Of a DNA stretch of 64,000 nucleotides, positions 58,032 to 64,000 are shown one piece after another. Each line of letters begins with the position of its first letter. Positions within the stretch are counted from its first letter, which is position 1. The DNA comes from Quillaja saponaria (taxonomy: Eukaryota > Streptophyta > Magnoliopsida > Fabales > Quillajaceae). A program made the translations under genes and the position numbers. The notes beneath the pieces were generated by a model that saw nothing but the letters and a program-made list of their open reading frames with translations, was not told the DNA's origin and did no database searches. The stretch is taken from contig CM055608.1 in assembly GCA_029379385.1 (NCBI GenBank), positions 24,612,350 to 24,676,349 of the forward strand. Direction: 5' to 3'.

Positions 58032-61000
58032 ATGAACGGCGGTCCATCTGGTTTCAGTGCGTACACTCTCTTTCTCGAAGCCCATCTTCTTTCTTTCGAT
58101 AAGCATGTCACTCCATCTTTTCTTTTCTTTTTTTTTTATTAATGAAAAATTGGATTTTGCCTGTGATTTATGATCAAATGCTATCTGGTCTTTGCCACAG
58201 ACAATGCTCCTGTTACAAGGGCATTCATCACCTCCTCCGTACTCTTCACCATCTTCCTTGGGATCCAAGGCCGTTCTAATACGCTCGGATTGTCATATCA
58301 GGTGCTTTTTCATATTTGTTGTTTTTGATTAATTTTGACCGTGATGTATTTTTGGTATTTAGCTAAATTATTGGAAATTGTATGTTTTCCTATGTAAGTT
58401 CAAGTGGGTTTTGTATTTGACATTCATTGCATTAGTTATTCTTCCATTGCGGGTCTTGGTTTCTCTTCACAGTCATCATAAACTGCCATTTTACCTGATA
58501 TACTTGTTTTCCAGATGTAATCATGTAACTGGAAATGGGTTTTTTTCATTTTAAGGGATTAGCTTATTTGATTGATATCACCATTATTATTTGTATATAT
58601 AAGTTTGAGCATCGTAGATGCACTTTTCATTTTATAGGATTGTTATAAGGATCATAAATTAGTAGCAACAGGAAAGGTGTAGGGAAACTAGTAGGATTTT
58701 GGTCCTCTTGTTTGTGAATTACATTATATTTACACTTCAAAAGCAGGAACTGTACATTATGATTTTCAACACACACATAGATGCATGCTTATTTCGCACA
58801 TACATGTTTTATACGTAGGATAAACTCTTACCAAAAATATTTTTAACTTTATGCAGGACTTTTTTGGAAAGTTTCGCCTCTGGAAGTTGATTGTATCAAT
58901 ATGTGCCTTTAAATCAACACCAGAGCTGATGTTTGGACTGTATCTGCTATACTATTTCAGGGTCTTTGAGAGACAGATAGGTTCCAATAAATACTCAGTA
59001 AGTTGTCTGAAAATTTGACTTTGAACTACTTGTAAGGGAAGGTAGTTTCTGATTTTGAACTACTCTTAGATTTGCAAAGATCGCTGAAAATATTTTCATG
59101 AATATGTTGTGCCTAATCTACTAAGAGCTGGTTAGTACGCTATAGTTAGCATAATGTCTTTCAGGATAAGAGTAATTTATATTATGACAGCACTGTGCTG
59201 TAATGTGGTGGATTATGATTTATGACCATACCAATTTACACATTCGACCACTGTTACAACACTATTTGTGTTTTCCTGCCAACTCCATCATTACTTCTTA
59301 AAATAGCCTGATCATCATAAGTTTGATCTCTAATATTTGCACCGCATGCTAATTGTTATTTGTTACCAAGACTACCAGCTCCTCAGAATCTCACTGAAAT
59401 TCATCATTCTACCCCTTGCAATTACCATCTGCTCTGTTTCATCAGCATATTCACCATTACCAACATCTTGTCTGTATTTTATTTTTCTGGACTGAGACAA
59501 GAGACCTAAAGATAGCCTGAAGCATTGGAATTCAGAGGTTTTTGGTGATAACAGGGTACAAAAGAAAGCCTTACTTCAGGATATTGATGATTTAGATAAG
59601 TTAGATTTGGACTTCGGAGATTGGTTTGTCTGAGGATCAATTGTGAGGTGATTCTTCTTATGGAAGCAACTAGTTGGAGGCAAAAATCAAGGTTGAAGTG
59701 AGTTCAAGAAGGTTAATGCATAATAGTTATATAAAATAGAAAGGGTAATGCTTGCTCAGTTATCTTCACTGGAAAACCTCGTACTTGGTTTACAGGGGCT
59801 AAGTGTGAGAGTCAGGGCAATGCTAGGACACTATTTTCTTTTTGGAGGATAATGTGTATAGTTTTTCGAATGGTCTTTATTTGCTCTAACTCTTTGAAAG
59901 AATTTCAAGGCTGCGTGTTATTTCTTTGCAGAAGTGGGTTGACTAGGATGAATCTCGATAGTCAGGTGATGGCTACTTATTCCCCTCTTGTGGGTTACAT
60001 TGTTTGTTATTTTCCTTTTAACTTTTTTTGGGATCATTTTGGGTGGTGTAAAGTAAATGAAATGAGGAGAGGGTTGTCACTTGATATATATCAAGGACTA
60101 CACTATAAGATTTATTTGTATTAAAACAATAACATAAGACTATCACATCTAAACAGTGTGGGACATAAAATACTCTAACAAGTGGTAATCCTTGTTCTGC
60201 ATCTTTCTGGGACCTGGTGGTTCGTAAGTTGTCTAAGAGACTAGATGGGTCGAGAAGTTTTTCTTTCTCTCGGTAGGAAAATTGCTCTCATTAGCTCTTG
60301 CTTGTCTAGTATTCCTCTATATTATCTTTCTTCGTTTTAAATCCATGTTGGATTGCTGGGCATTTAGAGTGTATTTGCTTGTTTTTCTTGGGTTTGGGGT
60401 GGTTGAGCATAAAGTGGTCATTTGGTTAGTTGTGTGGTTTGTTATAAGTCTAAGTCTGAGGATGGGATGGATCTGTCTAGGCTGATGTCTAAGAACATTG
60501 CTCTTGTAAGCAAATGGTTATGGCACATTCCTTTTAAGACCAATTCTCTTTGCACAAGGTGATAAGGAGCAAATTTGGCCTACAACAAAATGCTTGAGAT
60601 GCTAGTGCTGGTACTGGCGTTACACATGCAAGTCATTGGAAGTTCATATCCCTGGTTTTTCCCATCATTTCTCCTGAACTTTAAAGTTGGTAATGGCCCT
60701 CATGTTCTATTCTCAAGGATCATTGGGTTGGGGATGGTTCTTTTTCTTTGATGTTCCCACATCAGTACCAGCTTTCTTCTCTACATAGTGCTCTGATCTC
60801 CAGATTTTTTGTTTGGTGTGTTAATGGTATATATCTAGCAACTTCCGGTTTTTTTCTTCTTTTTTGGAGCTGATTGATAGAGATGATTGGGAAGCCTCTG
60901 AGCTTCTATGTTTTCTAGATTATTTGACCTTTGTCAATTGACTGATATTCTAGATCGACACAAATCTTTACATAGTTTCTTTACCAGTTCTCCTAATCCC

Positions 61001-63419
61001 TCACCTTCCTGGTGATTATATTTGGAAGTCTAATGTTCCCTCTAAGGTTAAGGCTTTTGTTTGGATTGAAATTTTAAAAAGGTCAGTACCAATAACTTGT
61101 TGCAGGGTGCTGGGGCCTAATAAGGATTGATTCCCTGATGTTTGTGTGGTGTGTTTCCAAAGCAGTGAGTCTAATGAGCATCTTTTCTTGCACTGTTCTG
61201 TGGTTTGGTTCATTTGGTGCAGGTTTTTTCATATTGGTGTTAGGTGGATTTGTCCACAATCTTTGCATGATCTTCTATAGATTTTTATTTTAGGCCATTT
61301 AGGAGGAGTAAGGATGTCAAAAATTTGTGTCAGGTTACTTTTTGTGGTCATGTGGTGTCTTTTGTTGGAGCAAAATTCGAGGATCTTCAACGATACCAAG
61401 CTTCCTACTCATCCCATATGGGACATGATTGTTTTTATGGCCTCTCTTAGGGTTTGGGCAGCTGGTGCTTTCAAGGGGGCTTCTTTGCTTGATCTGCAGC
61501 ACTATTGGCATGCACTTATTTTCTAGTTTCTTACTATTGTACTCTTTTTTCTTTGCTTGGAAGGGCTCCTTGTGCTCCTCCCCTGTACTTTTTTCTCTTC
61601 TTATTATATTCTTAAAAAAGAAAAATCTTAAATCTTTGTGCAGGTCTTTATCTTCTTCTCTCTCGTAGCTTCAGTTCTGTTTGAAGTATTTGCAGTTGCA
61701 TTCTTAAAAGGTATGAATTGTAGAATATGTCTTTATCATGTCCTTTACTTTCTAAATTTCTGTATTGCTTGGCAATATCATTTACTTTATATTTTTGTCC
61801 TTTTTTTTCTGTTCATACTTTCTATAAACATTGATGCAATGGAGCGTTTGTTACTTACATAGTAATAGCATACCCGTAATGATTATTTCAAAATGCACAT
61901 GATTACTCTTTCATGGAATGGAAGATCAAAGTATGCTTCCCTCACTTTATGCTCTTGAATGCAGTCAATTTCTGATTTCAGTGGTATAGTATGGTTAAAG
62001 ATCTTAACATGTGATTCTATTGTTTATTGAACATGTAAATTTGTGTATGGTTCTCATTTTCCGTTCTTTTTCCTTTTCCCTTCTTTAGTAGTACAAGGCA
62101 AATTATGTTGCTGAAAATCTTAACATCAATTTATTCTTTGCAGATCCTGGAGAGAACCTAGTCACACCTGGGCCATATGGTCTTATATTTTCTTCTTTTG
62201 TTCCCTTTTTCTTTGACATTCCGGTTTCAACACGCTTTCATGTATTTGGCCTCCACTTTTCTGATAAATCTTTCATCTATCTTGCGGGTCTCCAGGTAAA
62301 TTGTGTATGGGTTTTGCATTCTTACTGTTTATAATGTGAGCGAAAGCATTCGTGAAATATGTAAATGAATAAACACCTTTTAATCTTTCATCCCCCAAAA
62401 GCTCATTAATCTCTTTTATCCAGCTTCTTTTATCATCCTGGAAAAGATCTATCTTACCAGGAATATGTGGAATCCTTGCCGGTTCCTTGTATCGTTTGAA
62501 TATCTTCTATATTCGCAAAGCAATGGTAACATTTTCCATCAGAAGTTTGAAATCTGTTCTTACTTTATATATAGCATTTGCAAATATGCTTCCATATATT
62601 CAAATATCCCAGTAATATGTCCAAAAATTTCACGTATATTTTTCCATTGGATGGGAGCTTTCTCTGAAGTATATGATAATGTGATATGTTTACTGTTGGG
62701 GGTTAAAAAGATGCTTGATATTATGGCCTATATCAGTGTAGGTGCAATTTTTCTTCTTTTGGTTAGCAAGTCTATGTAAATATCTTATACATCTACTGTT
62801 ACTTGGGCCTACCATGTAGTCTGCTGAATTCCATATTCAAGTCATGTACTTCATAATTTCTTTTACATGCATTTTGATAGGCTTCTATTTGATTCATAGA
62901 CAAGTTGCTGCCGTTTTTATCTGGAAACTCAATTCTGAATCAGTTCCAAATTCAAGATTGTTTGTTTGTGACTGATTGTCTAAAATTTATAGTGACAACT
63001 GGTAGTAATAAAATTTCTACTTTTTCAAGGAAAAAGATAATCGTGCACATTGTGTATCTGCTAGATATGATGTAAATTTCTCTCTCCTAACCATGTCATA
63101 CTAACAATAATGCTTGACATTGTATTCTTTGTTGTGTTTGTCTGAGATACTTGCCAATATATCTTACTAGGAAGAAGGTATTATCAGCTTAGTAGTATCT
63201 TATAAATGTTTATGCAATTTACATACACATATTGCAGTTACTTGACTTATTGCCCATAATACGTAATTGTGCCATTGTTTTTCTTCCTTGTCACAGTTGC
63301 CGGATTTTGTTGCATCAATTTTTTTGCGGCTTTCTTTTCCATCTATGAGGAGTCCACCTGCAGTGCCTGCTAGGAATGCTGTAGGGAGTGTACCATCGTA
63401 CCCGGCTCGCCAATTGGAG
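58032..63419 (+). CDS. RBL18: Rhomboid-like / UBA-domain membrane protein (UBAC2 family), 5' seven exons, C-terminus outside window
   Basis: Join 58032-58056, 58201-58301, 58857-58997, 61644-61710, 62144-62295, 62424-62525, 63297-63419: 711 nt, 237 residues, no stop, phases all fit. It begins [17 protein letters not shown] like Arabidopsis At2g41160/At3g56740, so this ATG is preferred over upstream in-frame codons. Conserved blocks: [82 protein letters not shown] and [16 protein letters not shown]. These form the hydrophobic segments of a rhomboid fold without the catalytic Ser-His pair, i.e. a pseudoprotease of the ER membrane. Its animal relative UBAC2 works in ER-associated degradation. 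The family's C-terminal UBA (ubiquitin-binding) domain, about 50 residues, must lie past 64000. Intron 3 is 2.6 kb because of a LINE fragment. The donor after exon 7 is GC (GAG|GCAAGT). Confidence 0.9.
59470..61613 (+). mobile_element. LINE fragment inside intron 3 of the rhomboid-like gene
   Basis: Same strand as the host gene. Pieces include the linker between endonuclease and reverse transcriptase ([13 protein letters not shown] near 59,520), the post-RT region (KRLDG at ~60,240, then LSS-PLYYLS), and the zf-RVT part: [20 protein letters not shown] at ~61,020, then [14 protein letters not shown] and W near 61,145-61,215. Most of the RT core is missing, so the copy is internally deleted as well as mutated. 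The A-rich AAAAAAGAAAAATC at ~61,613 may be the tail. It lies about 30 bp upstream of the exon 4 acceptor. Confidence 0.8.
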
Positions 63420-64000
63420 GCAAGTACTTTGCTTAATGCTTTAAATATATTGTTGTTTAAGTTGCATATATTTGGGAAATTATCATGGATCATGGAGATA
63501 AATAGAATAGGCTTTATAGTCAATCATTTATGGGTGATGTGGGAATCCTAGCTGTCTTGGTGTGCTGATTCCATCCACCATGAGGCTATTGATACTCATG
63601 TTGCTTAAAGGCTGTTTCTAATCTAAAACAAATGGTGGGCTTCTGGTGGGTGAAGTGTATCATTACCTTGTTAAGGATAAGGTTTTCATTTCAAGTAATT
63701 GGATAACCTTTTCTTTTTAAAAAACGGAAAACATTAAAGAACGTCTTTGAGGTGTTTTCAAATATCTATAAAAAATCAACAAGCATTCTCCACTCAATAA
63801 ACTTTGTTTTTTCAATTGAACTAGAAATCACATCCGAACGTGGACATGGAATTGAAAATTTTTCCCCACATCTGTACAGAGGCTTCTATTTTTGAAATGA
63901 GCTTCAGATAATCAAGCTTTAGCTAAACATTGAAATTTGGCGCACATGTTAGAGTGCATTTAGAGTCTACATTATCTATTAACCCATCATTTTAACCAAT
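63420..64000 (+). other. Start of intron 7 of the rhomboid-like gene
   Basis: From the GC donor to the window end I see no exon with UBA-domain features. The in-frame read-through adds about 44 residues without any family resemblance and then stops, which supports splicing at 63419. Confidence 0.6.

Noticed and set aside
57855..58268. 137-residue minus-strand open frame
   Set aside because: Overlaps exons 1-2 and intron 1 of the rhomboid-like gene on the other strand; composition looks like a shadow frame.
60282..60485. Hydrophobic 67-residue frame as an extra exon of the rhomboid-like gene
   Set aside because: It is an out-of-frame reading of the LINE fragment in intron 3; the gene's exon phases fit without it.

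Overview
This is a piece of a plant nuclear chromosome, from a flowering plant and most likely a eudicot. The evidence is spliced genes with GT-AG introns and small exons, a plant-type U3 snoRNA gene with an upstream sequence element, plant-specific F-box and rhomboid/UBA families, and a dense load of plant transposons (MULE, CACTA, LINE, LTR retrotransposons, MITE-like hairpins) in AT-rich DNA. I cannot name the species.

Layout. 0-1 kb: a U3 snoRNA gene with its promoter and a T-run terminator. 2.1-3.8 kb: an intact five-exon F-box gene (copy 1). 3.8-10.4 kb: intergenic DNA with an LTR-retrotransposon remnant, one CACTA end, a candidate small secreted-protein ORF on the minus strand and a 0.63-kb non-autonomous MULE. 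10.45-16.9 kb and 21.35-33.97 kb: two direct copies of one segmental duplication, each holding an F-box gene closely related to copy 1's family. The first (13.7-16.2 kb) is broken by a nonsense codon and a 2-bp deletion. The second (30.4-33.0 kb) is intact. The second unit is about twice as long, mostly because of a roughly 6-kb nested insertion: an ~0.85-kb element carrying a fragment of a ribosomal protein eL8 gene, itself split by a 5.2-kb MULE that has ~280-bp terminal inverted repeats and a perfect 9-bp target duplication. The spacer (16.9-21.35 kb) holds a 1.65-kb long inverted repeat and decayed repeats.

34.5-52.1 kb is a block of retroelements: a decayed L1-type LINE with a MITE in it, a large-LTR element with almost no internal region (minus strand), a small Tat-like LTR element with two GC-rich tandem arrays (minus strand), and a lone LTR of the large-LTR family (plus strand). 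52-57.8 kb is AT-rich with an unidentified coding-like remnant and a hairpin element. 58.0 kb to the end: the first seven coding exons of a rhomboid-like/UBA-domain membrane protein (UBAC2 / Arabidopsis RBL18 family) with a LINE fragment in its third intron; its C-terminal UBA exon(s) lie beyond the window.

How it fits together. The real host genes seen here are U3 (rRNA processing), two probably functional F-box proteins (SCF ubiquitin-ligase adaptors) and an ER-membrane rhomboid pseudoprotease with expected ubiquitin binding. They do not form an operon or an obvious pathway. The main story is local gene duplication followed by unequal decay and transposon invasion. I found no CRISPR array, prokaryotic operon or clearly new multi-gene system.
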